Shown: one piece after another, positions 42,405-48,771 of the stretch
Layout of the letters: the number at the start of each line of letters is the position of its first letter
Position numbering within the stretch: position 1 is the first letter of the stretch
Source of the DNA: an uncultured Bacteroidia bacterium
Lineage (GTDB): Bacteria; Bacteroidota; Bacteroidia; Bacteroidales; F082
Direction: 5' to 3'
Length of the DNA stretch: 48,771 nt
Assembly (NCBI GenBank): GCA_902769875.1
Contig: CACXQV010000030.1
Span: 1 to 48,771 of the forward strand
The notes under the pieces: model-generated
Databases searched by the model: none
Seen by the model: only the letters and a program-made list of their open reading frames with translations
Told to the model about the DNA's origin: nothing
Program-made: the position numbers and the translations under genes

Positions 42405-44213
42405 TTATGATTGGTGAAAATAGCCATAAATCACCTTGGCCTTGGCTGGACCAATAACTTCCGAAAGCCGCTCCAACGAAGCCTCCTTGATGCCTTTCAC
42501 CGATTTCAGTTCCAAAAGCAGCTTTTCCGCCGTCTTCTTCCCTATCCCTTTGATTTCGGCCAGCTCGGAATGCATAAAACCTTTCTCGAACTTCTTGCGA
42601 TGGAAGGTGATGGCGAAACGGTGAACTTCGTCCTGAATGTGCGTCAGCAAGCGGAACACTTCCGAATTGGGCTTCAAGCCCACCACACACGGCGGGAAGC
42701 CAAACAGCAACTCGTTGGTGCGGTGGCGGTCGTCCTTGGCCAAACCCGCAATGGGAATGTTGACATGGAGTTCATCCTCAATCACTTGGCGCACTACCTC
42801 CATTTGGCCTTTGCCGCCGTCGGTAATGATAAGGTTGGGCAAAGGCTTTTGCTCTTCGATGAGTCGAGAATAGCGTCGGCGCACCACTTCCTTCATCGAG
42901 GCGTAGTCGTCGGGGCCTTCCACCGTCTTGATGTTGAAATGCCGGTAGCCCGCCTTGTTGGGCTTGCCTTTCACGAACTGCACCATACCCGCCACGGCAT
43001 AGTCGCCTTGGAAGTTGGAGTTGTCGAAACACTCGATCACTTCGGGCATTTCGTCAAGATGCAGCGCTTCTTTCAGTTGGTTCAAGACCCGCTTTTGGTG
43101 GCGTTCCGGGTCGACGAGGGAGCGTTGCTTCTCAAGGTCGATGCGATATTGCATGGCATTGCGGCGCGAAAGGTCAAGAAGTTTCAGCTTGTCGCCGCGT
43201 TGCGGAACCGTCACTTCAACATTCTCGATTTCGTAATCCAGCTTCATCGGCACTATGATTTCGGAAGCGTGGTCGCCAAACTGCTGTCGCAAATCCATGA
43301 TGGCCAGCAAAAGAAGCTCGTCGGCGGTTTCCTCCAACTTGCGCTTCATCTCAAACGAATGGCTCTGCACCACCGCGCCGTCCCTGACTTTCATGAAGTT
43401 CACATAAAGCGTCTCGTCGTCGTCGACGAAAGAATACACTTCCACATCGTGAATCGTCGCGCTGACCACCGTCGAGCGGCTGCGATAGTTTTCCAACAAG
43501 TCGTATTTCATCTTGACGACTTGGGCTTGCTCAAACTCCATCCGCGAGGCGTAGTCCATCATCTGCGCTTTCAAGTCGCGAAGTACCCCACCCATGTTGC
43601 CCTTGATGATTTCGCGGATTTCGGCAATCATCGCATTGTAGTCGGCCTTCGAAACCAAGCCCTCGCAAGGGCCATTGCACTTGTGGATGTGGTAGTCCAA
43701 GCAGACCTTGTATTTTTGTTTCTCCACTCCGATTTCAGTCAGCGGCGTGCGGCACGAGCGCACCTTATACACTTGTGTGAGCAAGTCAAGCAGGATATGC
43801 GCGGTGCGCACCGAGGGATAAGGCCCGAAATAATCCGAGCCGTCGTTCAGTTTTTTTCGCGTCAGGAACACGCGCGGAAACGCCTCTTTCTTGATGCAAA
43901 TCCAAGGGTAGGTCTTGTCGTCCTTGAGCATGATGTTGTAGCGCGGCTTATACTGCTTGATCATCGTGTTTTCGAGCAGCAAAGCCTCTGATTCCGAGTC
44001 GACTATGCTGTATTCGAGGTCGGCGATCTTGCTGACGAGGACGCGAGTCTTGCCGAATTGCTCCTTGTTGAAATAGCTGCTGACGCGGCGTTTCAGGTTC
44101 TTGGCCTTGCCCACATAAATCAGTTCGCCCTTCTTGTCGAAATAGCGATACACGCCGGGCTTGTTGGGCAGCGCGGCGAGTTTTTGTTTTACTATTTCGG
44201 GATGGTCGGGCAT
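42405..44213 (-). CDS. uvrC: Excinuclease ABC subunit C
   Basis: 602 residues. With UvrA and UvrB it makes the dual incisions of nucleotide excision repair. The GIY-YIG domain is at about 15-95 (KPGVYRYFDKKGELIYVGKA with NLKRRVSSYF). A cysteine-containing zone (C..C in CNGPC) and the UVR motif (about 205-240) follow. The RNase-H-like 3' nuclease region is at 370-540 (ECFDNSNFQGDYAVAGMVQF, LIITDGGKGQ). Two C-terminal helix-hairpin-helix motifs end it (LAEIKGIGKKTAEKLLLEL). Size and order are normal. Convergent with tonB across the repeat-rich gap. Confidence 0.97.
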   Translation of the reverse strand: MPDHPEIVKQKLAALPNKPGVYRYFDKKGELIYVGKAKNLKRRVSSYFNKEQFGKTRVLVSKIADLEYSIVDSESEALLLENTMIKQYKPRYNIMLKDDKTYPWICIKKEAFPRVFLTRKKLNDGSDYFGPYPSVRTAHILLDLLTQVYKVRSCRTPLTEIGVEKQKYKVCLDYHIHKCNGPCEGLVSKADYNAMIAEIREIIKGNMGGVLRDLKAQMMDYASRMEFEQAQVVKMKYDLLENYRSRSTVVSATIHDVEVYSFVDDDETLYVNFMKVRDGAVVQSHSFEMKRKLEETADELLLLAIMDLRQQFGDHASEIIVPMKLDYEIENVEVTVPQRGDKLKLLDLSRRNAMQYRIDLEKQRSLVDPERHQKRVLNQLKEALHLDEMPEVIECFDNSNFQGDYAVAGMVQFVKGKPNKAGYRHFNIKTVEGPDDYASMKEVVRRRYSRLIEEQKPLPNLIITDGGKGQMEVVRQVIEDELHVNIPIAGLAKDDRHRTNELLFGFPPCVVGLKPNSEVFRLLTHIQDEVHRFAITFHRKKFEKGFMHSELAEIKGIGKKTAEKLLLELKSVKGIKEASLERLSEVIGPAKAKVIYGYFHQS

Positions 44214-44313
44214 GGGTTTTCAGTCTGTTTTGCAAAATTACCGATTTTATTTGAATTACAAAACAAAATACCGCTGGGCGCAAAATCTTTTTGCCTTGGG
44301 CGTACACCGCATC

Positions 44314-44567
44314 GTCGTCATTTGCGTCCTTGCAAATGGACACGACCTTGTCGTCATTTGCGTCCTTGCAAATGGACACGACCTTGTCGTCATTTGCGTC
44401 CTTGCAAATGGACACGACCTTGTCGTCATTTGCGTCCTCGCAAATGCATAGGGTATTCTCCCATACAACGGCGAATTATGCGAATTAAACGAATTTTTCT
44501 TTGTCGTCATTTGCGTCCCCGCAAATGGACACGACCTTGTCGTCATTTGCGTCCCCGCAAATGCATT
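44314..44567. repeat. 36-bp tandem repeat, six copies in two blocks
   Basis: Units begin GTCGTCATTTGCGTCC. Starts are 44314, 44350, 44386 and 44422 (truncated), then, after a 55-bp spacer, 44503 and 44539 (truncated). Each holds the palindrome ATTTGC-GTCCTT-GCAAAT; the loop becomes GTCCTC in copy 4 and GTCCCC in copies 5-6. Because 36 is a multiple of three, all frames stay open and yield repeated 12-residue peptides, but no start, signal or unrepeated protein is visible. It lies 100 bp upstream of uvrC. Confidence 0.85.
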
Positions 44568-44813
44568 GTCGATGGCGTTACACACCGTTTTTTGGGGCAA
44601 GGTTACGCACCGCATCACCGGCAGGGGTTCACACCGCCTGCCTGCTTTGCTGCCACCCCCTTCGGGGTTCCCATCGCGTGCCAAACAAAGTCACGGAGTG
44701 ACGTAGGATAGTAGGCAGGGGTGAAATGAAATGCAACCCCTGCCGATAAACAAACCCCTGCCAACAAAAAACAAACAAACCCCTGCCGATAAACAAACGC
44801 ACATCTGCCAAAA
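44568..44813. repeat. Mosaic of short repeats, no gene
   Basis: Gene-free DNA with ACCCCTGCCGATAAACAAAC exactly at 44736-44755 and 44779-44798 and partly at 44754. A hairpin CCCC-TTCG-GGG lies near 44660, and several copies of GGCAGGGG/CCCCTGCC occur in both orientations. Looks like assembled small repeats rather than decayed coding DNA. Confidence 0.55.
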
Positions 44814-44881
44814 TGCGGTTGCCGCATTGCGACAGCCCTACAACCCCAAAACTGTAGGGCTGTCACACCGTGGCAGCCGCA
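44814..44881. repeat. REP-type inverted repeat, 29-bp arms
   Basis: The left arm (44814-44842) and right arm (44853-44881) are imperfect inverted copies around a 10-nt loop. The right arm matches the REP half-site in the transposase remnant (24133-24161) at 28 of 29 bases. Confidence 0.8.
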
Positions 44882-44894
44882 CACCCACCAACAC

Positions 44895-44930
44895 AAAAAA
44901 AAGACGGCCCTCCATAACGAAGGCCGCCTT
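44895..44930 (-). terminator. Terminator of the GIG-repeat lipoprotein gene
   Basis: On the minus strand GGCGGCC pairs with GGCCGTC and is followed by eight T residues, about 70 bp after the stop. The stem resembles that of the terminator at 47425. Confidence 0.8.
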
Positions 44931-44998
44931 CCATGGATTTGTTTAGGTTTGTTTTATATCATTCCCGCATTGCAAATGCGCATGAACGGAACGGGATT

Positions 44999-46681
44999 TT
45001 ATGGCAGGGGCGGGTAATAGTATGGGCTTTCCGTTATCGAACCTGTTACGCCGCCAATGGTCACCGTGCCGCAACTGGGCTGAGCCGCTTTTCTGGCCAA
45101 GCCGATGGATTTCGATGCTCTGCCACCCTTGGTGGCTGTGACTTGGGTCACCCCATCGGTGATGGTGATGGTGCCGCAGCGTCCTAAATATGCCGTACCG
45201 ATGCCAGCACCATAATAGCCTCCTGTCGCTTCGACTGTTCCGCCTGTGATGAGGATGTTGCCACATATTTGATTACCAGCGCCAGCTGTTCCAATGCCCG
45301 CGCCGCCATTGCTGCTACCAGTAAGATTGCCACCTTTAGCAATGACCGTGCCCCCTGTGATGGTGATATTGCGGCAAGTATAGTTTTTACCGGCGCCGAT
45401 GCCAGGAGCTGTGCCATCGCCAATAGCGGTAATGTGACCGCCTCTTATTTCGATGTTGCCGCACGATTGAACACAAGAACCAATGCCCGGCCAATCATAA
45501 CCACCCGAAACCACGAGGCTGCCGTCTCCATCAATGACCAAAGTGTAGTATTGATTACCATTATAAGAAGCCCCATTAACACCGAGACCAGCATAATTAA
45601 AAAATCGATCCTCGCATCCTATGACATTGTTTCCCTTAAGCGTAAGAACGACGTTGCCAGAGCAATCGAGGTTCTCATGGATTGTCGCGTCTTTAAGTGT
45701 ATAATGGCCCCAACCTCCATCGTTATTACCGAGGCTCGTGGGCTGTAGGCTCACCCCAAGTTCACCCGTATAAATGTCATAGTCTTGTTCTTGAAAACTA
45801 CCACTGGTCATGTATGTAAAGTCCACCAAACGACGATTTGTGGTGATTGCCAAACTGATAGCGTCGTCACTGCCACTGTAATACTTGTTGGACTCGATTT
45901 CATGCACTTGCGGGCGGCTACTATAATAATTGTAGATCGTTTGGGGAAGTAGGGTATAGGCCGAGCCTTCTTCGCCTTCCTCCAACGCGGCCTGCGGCAG
46001 CACGATGGCCCACGAAACATTGTCGGCGTCTTTGGCGGGCATCTTAATCACGCCTTCGCCATCTATTCCATACTCGAAGCCGTTGTCATCGCCATTCGGG
46101 GTGTCGAAGTGAACGGTCACCTTGTTGTTCATGCCCGTGATGCAAATCGGAGCCGCAGCAACGGCATCAGGCAAGGTTGCATTGACCTTCAAGATGGAGC
46201 ATTTGTTCTTCAGCTTGGCCGAATAAGAGCCTTCGCCGGTGAAGACCTCGTTTGAAGGGGAATACGAAATCACGGGGTATTTCGCCGTTTGGTCGGAAAT
46301 GACGACCGTGGCAGTGTTGCCGTCAACAGTCGGAGTGAAACCCGCGCCGCCGAGGAAGTAGAAATGCAGGTGCTCACCTTCCACGGTTTCCGAAATGTTG
46401 ACTGTGCCGTCAAACATGCCGTCTCCGTAGGTAAGCGTGCCTACATATTGATTGTTGTAGCCCACATAAATCACGTCGCCAGCTTCAAAACTGACGGTGG
46501 CATAGTCCGGGTTGGTGTGGCCCATAGGGTCAACGATAACTTTAGAGTTGTTGGTGCCCTTGTTCACATTGAGCGTAATCCTGACGCCTTCATTCCCGTT
46601 GACGGGAGTTTCTTCTTTCTTGCACTGCGTGAAGCCCAGCGCCAAGGCCAAGGCCATCACGAAATAGGTCGTTCTTTTCAT
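44999..46681 (-). CDS. Fimbrillin-like lipoprotein with C-terminal GIG beta-helix repeats
   Basis: 560 residues. Lipoprotein signal with C20 (ALGFTQC). Residues about 30-300 resemble Bacteroidota fimbrillin-like domains (FEAGDVIYVGYNNQYVGTLT, HLHFYFLGGAG). Residues about 330-540 are glycine-rich repeats of about 30 residues built on CGxIxIxGGxVxAxGGxxGAGIG, predicting a parallel beta-helix with one Cys per turn. The protein is likely exposed on the cell surface; ligand unknown. Its ATG overlaps the stop of the small CTERM-like gene by 4 bp (46678-46681), so the two are coupled. A related repeat protein lies upstream at 47484-48771. Confidence 0.85.
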   Translation of the reverse strand: MKRTTYFVMALALALGFTQCKKEETPVNGNEGVRITLNVNKGTNNSKVIVDPMGHTNPDYATVSFEAGDVIYVGYNNQYVGTLTYGDGMFDGTVNISETVEGEHLHFYFLGGAGFTPTVDGNTATVVISDQTAKYPVISYSPSNEVFTGEGSYSAKLKNKCSILKVNATLPDAVAAAPICITGMNNKVTVHFDTPNGDDNGFEYGIDGEGVIKMPAKDADNVSWAIVLPQAALEEGEEGSAYTLLPQTIYNYYSSRPQVHEIESNKYYSGSDDAISLAITTNRRLVDFTYMTSGSFQEQDYDIYTGELGVSLQPTSLGNNDGGWGHYTLKDATIHENLDCSGNVVLTLKGNNVIGCEDRFFNYAGLGVNGASYNGNQYYTLVIDGDGSLVVSGGYDWPGIGSCVQSCGNIEIRGGHITAIGDGTAPGIGAGKNYTCRNITITGGTVIAKGGNLTGSSNGGAGIGTAGAGNQICGNILITGGTVEATGGYYGAGIGTAYLGRCGTITITDGVTQVTATKGGRASKSIGLARKAAQPSCGTVTIGGVTGSITESPYYYPPLP

Positions 46682-46989
46682 TGCTCGTCCTCCTTCTTTT
46701 TGAGTGCGACATAGCCGAGGCCTGCGCCAAGCAGGATGAAGAGGCCGCTGCCAAGCGGAGCGTCATTGCTTTGGCCAATGCCGTAGTTGGTGATTCCTTC
46801 GGAAGGAATGGTGATTTGGCCACGGTTATTCGTGGAGTTCATCATTCCATGTTTCTTGCCGCTGTTGTCCTTGTAAGGATTCTGCAAAAGCCCGTGGTTG
46901 ATTTGGGCGTTCATTGTGGACGGCGCCATCAGTGCCGCCAGCCCGAGCGAAAGCGCGAGGGCTTTCAAACTTCTTTTGTTGCTTTTCAT
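46678..46989 (-). CDS. Small secreted protein with sorting-signal-like C-terminus
   Basis: 103 residues. A signal peptide (about 1-29, ending MNA) is followed by a short polar mature part, then PLGSG, a hydrophobic segment LFILLGAGLGYVAL and a basic tail KKKEDEQ. This three-part end resembles PEP-CTERM/GlyGly-CTERM sorting signals, and I recall similar ends on small Bacteroidales proteins. No sorting enzyme is visible in the window. The following fimbrillin-like lipoprotein overlaps its stop. Function unknown. Confidence 0.75.
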   Translation of the reverse strand: MKSNKRSLKALALSLGLAALMAPSTMNAQINHGLLQNPYKDNSGKKHGMMNSTNNRGQITIPSEGITNYGIGQSNDAPLGSGLFILLGAGLGYVALKKKEDEQ

Positions 46990-47020
46990 TTTGACAGTTT
47001 AGAATTTGTTGGTTTCAATA

Positions 47021-47048
47021 TTTAACTTCGTTGAATGTTTCGCATTTC
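47021..47048. promoter_or_regulatory. Motif related to the adhesin-upstream repeat
   Basis: TTTAACTTCGTTGAATG followed by CGCATTTC matches the duplicated AATTAACTACGTTGAATC/CGATTTC motif at 3561 and 3625. It lies about 35 bp upstream of the small CTERM-like gene. Confidence 0.4.
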
Positions 47049-47130
47049 AAGATTTCTCATTTCAAGATTGCCCTTTTTTGAAAGAAGGTGCAAAATTACT
47101 TTCTTCCTTATTACAAGGTGTTTTTTCGAC

Positions 47131-47218
47131 TCGGCGATTTGTGGATTTACATTCGGCGATTTGTAAACCTTTGGCCAAAAATTCGGCGATTTGTGGATTT
47201 ATTCGGCAAAATGTAAAC
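47131..47218. repeat. Four iterons with TTCGGCGATTTGT core
   Basis: Cores at 47131 (TCGGCGATTTGTGGATTTAC), 47152 (TTCGGCGATTTGTAAACC), 47182 (TTCGGCGATTTGTGGATTTA) and 47202 (TTCGGCAAAATGTAAAC). GTGGATTTA and GTAAAC tails alternate. The array lies 140-230 bp upstream of the small CTERM-like gene; the 46990-47483 gap holds no gene. Confidence 0.7.
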
Positions 47219-47379
47219 ATTATCAGTGCTTACGCATACCTTTCAGGCCCGCATTGCAAAATGTAGGCTGAACATCAGTTTCGTCCCGTCGTGCGATTTG
47301 GTGTTGAACTTATTGCGAAGCAATCCAGGCGCAAAGCGACGCAAATTCCGGATCCGGTAGGCCTGCTCCCGGTAGGTTT

Positions 47380-47397
47380 CCCCCTTTGCAAAGGGGG
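47380..47397. repeat. Perfect 18-bp palindrome CCCCCTTTGCAAAGGGGG
   Basis: Self-complementary through its centre, with additional G-runs after it. Likely a short interspersed element; not a terminator, since no T-run follows. Confidence 0.6.
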
Positions 47398-47424
47398 CAG
47401 GGGGGATTGCACGCCACACCAACC

Positions 47425-47459
47425 AAAAAAGGCGACCCTCAAAAAATGAAGGCCGCCTT
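47425..47459 (-). terminator. Terminator of the second GIG-repeat gene
   Basis: On the minus strand AAGGCGGCC and GGGTCGCCTT bracket a loop and are followed by T residues, about 25 bp past the stop at 47484. Confidence 0.65.
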
Positions 47460-47483
47460 CCGTATTGATTCTGTTGTTGATTA

Positions 47484-48771
47484 TTACGGCTGGTAAACCA
47501 GCGTGCTTTGGATGAGATAAGTGCCGCCGCCATTTTGATAGGCTGAACCATCCCAATACACCACGCCGCCGATAGTAACCTTGTCGCAGGTGCTAAAGTC
47601 ATGGCCTTTGCCGATGCTGTCGGGAGCATCTTTGCCCTTCGTGGCGGTCACCTGAGTCACGCCAGTGGTGATGGTGATGGTGCCGCAGCTGGCACTGTTA
47701 TTACCACTACCGATGCCGGCAGCCCACTCACCTCCAGTAGCCGAGACAGTGCCGCCAGAGATGGTGATGTCGCCGCAGCTGGCATGGTCATTACCACTAC
47801 CGATGCCGGCAGCCCGCTCACCTCCAGTAGCCGAGACAGTGCCGCCATAGATGGTGATGTCGCCGCAAGAAGCATAATAACCACTACCGATGCCGGCGGC
47901 ATTGACACCTCCATTAGCCATGACAGTGCCGCCAGTGATGGTGATGGCGCCGCAGCTGGCTTCGTAAAAACCACTACCGATGCCGGCAGCTTGCTCACCG
48001 CCAGTAGCCGTGACAGTGCCGCCAGTGATGGTGATGGTGCCGCAATTAGCAGCACTTTCACCACTACCACTACCGATGCCGGCGGCAATGTCACCTCCAT
48101 TAGCCGTGATGTCGCCGCCCTGAATCTCGATGTTGCCACAGGGTATATCGTATCCTCCTCCTATGCCGGCACCTACGGAATTGGTATCGTTGCTGTATGC
48201 CGTGAGCTGGCCGCCACCTTTGATGGTGAGCGTCTTGTCCGGTGCAATCCAGATGCCGGGGTAGATGCTGAAACCGTCGCCACCCCTGCCTGCGCAAACG
48301 GTGTTGGTCGAGCCGTCCTTGAGGATGATGGTGGCGTTGCCCGGGCAGTTGATGCCCGCCCAGTTGCAGTTGTTGCCTAGATTGGTGATGTTCACGCCGT
48401 CGAGCGTCACCGTGGCACCGGCGGCAATGGAGATTTGCACGTTAGCTCCGAGTGTGCCGGTCACAGTGTAGCCGTCTTCCACGGTGGTGTTGCTTGTCAC
48501 CGTCGCGAGGTCGATAATGGTGGAAGCAGCCTCCGTCAGCGTCATGGTGGCATCGGTCAGGAAAGCGTTGGTGTAGGCCGCCGTGGGGATGCTGAACGTG
48601 CCTTCGAAGCCATCCGCGCTGATGGCACCTTCGGTCACTGCGGCTTGGTCGCTGAGCACCACGGCGTAGCGCGTCGAGCCTGTGCCGTAGGTTGCGATGT
48701 CGCCCGTCGCCGTGCCGTTGGTCACCGTGCCGTCGAAGCCGATGGTGGCCTCGGTCTTCACGCCCGTGAGG
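47484..48771 (-). CDS. Surface GIG-repeat (beta-helix) protein, 5' end cut by window
   Basis: The frame is open from the window edge to a stop at 47484, so the N-terminus is missing. The first possible in-window start is a GTG at 48761, which is unlikely to be the true one. The visible part begins with an N-terminal domain rich in T, A and V, then a repeated region of five near-identical units of about 30 residues (CGTITITGGTVTATGGEQAA then GIGSG). At DNA level the 90-bp units at about 47665-48130 are nearly identical. The end (CDKVTIGGVVYWDG) parallels that of the gene at 44999. Probably a paralogous surface protein. Confidence 0.8.
   Translation of the reverse strand, partial: LTGVKTEATIGFDGTVTNGTATGDIATYGTGSTRYAVVLSDQAAVTEGAISADGFEGTFSIPTAAYTNAFLTDATMTLTEAASTIIDLATVTSNTTVEDGYTVTGTLGANVQISIAAGATVTLDGVNITNLGNNCNWAGINCPGNATIILKDGSTNTVCAGRGGDGFSIYPGIWIAPDKTLTIKGGGQLTAYSNDTNSVGAGIGGGYDIPCGNIEIQGGDITANGGDIAAGIGSGSGESAANCGTITITGGTVTATGGEQAAGIGSGFYEASCGAITITGGTVMANGGVNAAGIGSGYYASCGDITIYGGTVSATGGERAAGIGSGNDHASCGDITISGGTVSATGGEWAAGIGSGNNSASCGTITITTGVTQVTATKGKDAPDSIGKGHDFSTCDKVTIGGVVYWDGSAYQNGGGTYLIQSTLVYQP

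Noticed and set aside
42411-43991. A 526-codon open frame on the plus strand opposite uvrC
   Set aside because: It is antisense to a clearly conserved uvrC frame, shows no recognisable motif, and arises from the codon bias of the GC-richer minus-strand gene.
44314-44567. CRISPR array
   Set aside because: The 36-bp units are directly contiguous with no unique spacers, the only gap is a single 55-bp segment, and no cas gene is in the window.
43948-44684. Proteins made of 12-residue repeats read from the 36-bp repeats, either strand
   Set aside because: The frames stay open only because 36 is a multiple of three; no start, signal peptide or non-repeated domain belongs to them.
47601-48380. A 259-codon plus-strand frame with serine/threonine/aspartate repeats
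   Set aside because: Antisense to the 90-bp repeats of the GIG protein; its repetitiveness is inherited from them.

Overview
The window looks like a chromosomal piece of an anaerobic Bacteroidota bacterium, most likely order Bacteroidales. Three things point there. Two large type IX secretion (T9SS) or gliding proteins are present: SprA/Sov (32964-40463) and SprE/PorW (8930-11608). Many genes have the Bacteroidota promoter element TAnnTTTG just upstream. The central metabolism (pyruvate:ferredoxin oxidoreductase, Fe-S serine dehydratase) is that of an anaerobe. No plasmid, phage or complete insertion sequence was seen. Both window ends cut through genes for secreted or surface proteins.

Left part (1-16106, mostly minus strand): a large secreted adhesin-like protein (partial), Fe-S serine dehydratase, a tRNA-Ala(GGC) on the plus strand, then two minus-strand blocks. 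One block is fabD-ctp. The other is pseudokinase - sprE/porW - bactofilin - folE, with very tight or overlapping junctions. Beyond them lies a looser, AT-richer stretch with two small lipoproteins (one thioredoxin-like with CxxC, one without), a KilA-N protein and an XRE/DUF2975 pair.

Middle (16276-31561): a YafQ-type toxin-antitoxin pair, an AAA/DUF4143 ATPase preceded by three 23-bp iterons, then housekeeping genes pheT, a sigma-54 activator, lptE, a conserved hypothetical gene and secG. Two accessory spots follow. The first is a truncated REP-associated (RAYT-type) transposase with REP-like palindromes and an AT-rich nucleoside-deoxyribosyltransferase-like gene. The second is an AAA15 ATPase overlapping a small protein with a possible PD-(D/E)xK nuclease core. 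It sits beside a broken RhuM-like gene and directly upstream of a PFOR gene whose normal N-terminus is missing. This ATPase/nuclease-like pair is the best candidate here for an undescribed, probably defensive, system.

Right part (31664-48771): a cysteine-rich small lipoprotein, ruvA-sprA-gcvH-vanZ, tonB and convergent uvrC. Next comes a 0.8-kb mosaic of repeats (six 36-bp units and a REP-type inverted repeat). Last are surface genes: a 103-aa protein with a sorting-signal-like C-terminus overlapping a fimbrillin-like/GIG-repeat lipoprotein, and a second GIG-repeat protein cut by the window end.

Short interspersed repeats are unusually dense: AATGCGG heptamers after three stop codons, REP palindromes, TTCGACAGGCTCA elements inside two genes, and duplicated terminator/REP units after tonB. 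One heptamer array appears to have supplied a start codon and the first residues of SprA. All functional calls rest on reading the sequence and remembered family features; no database search was run.
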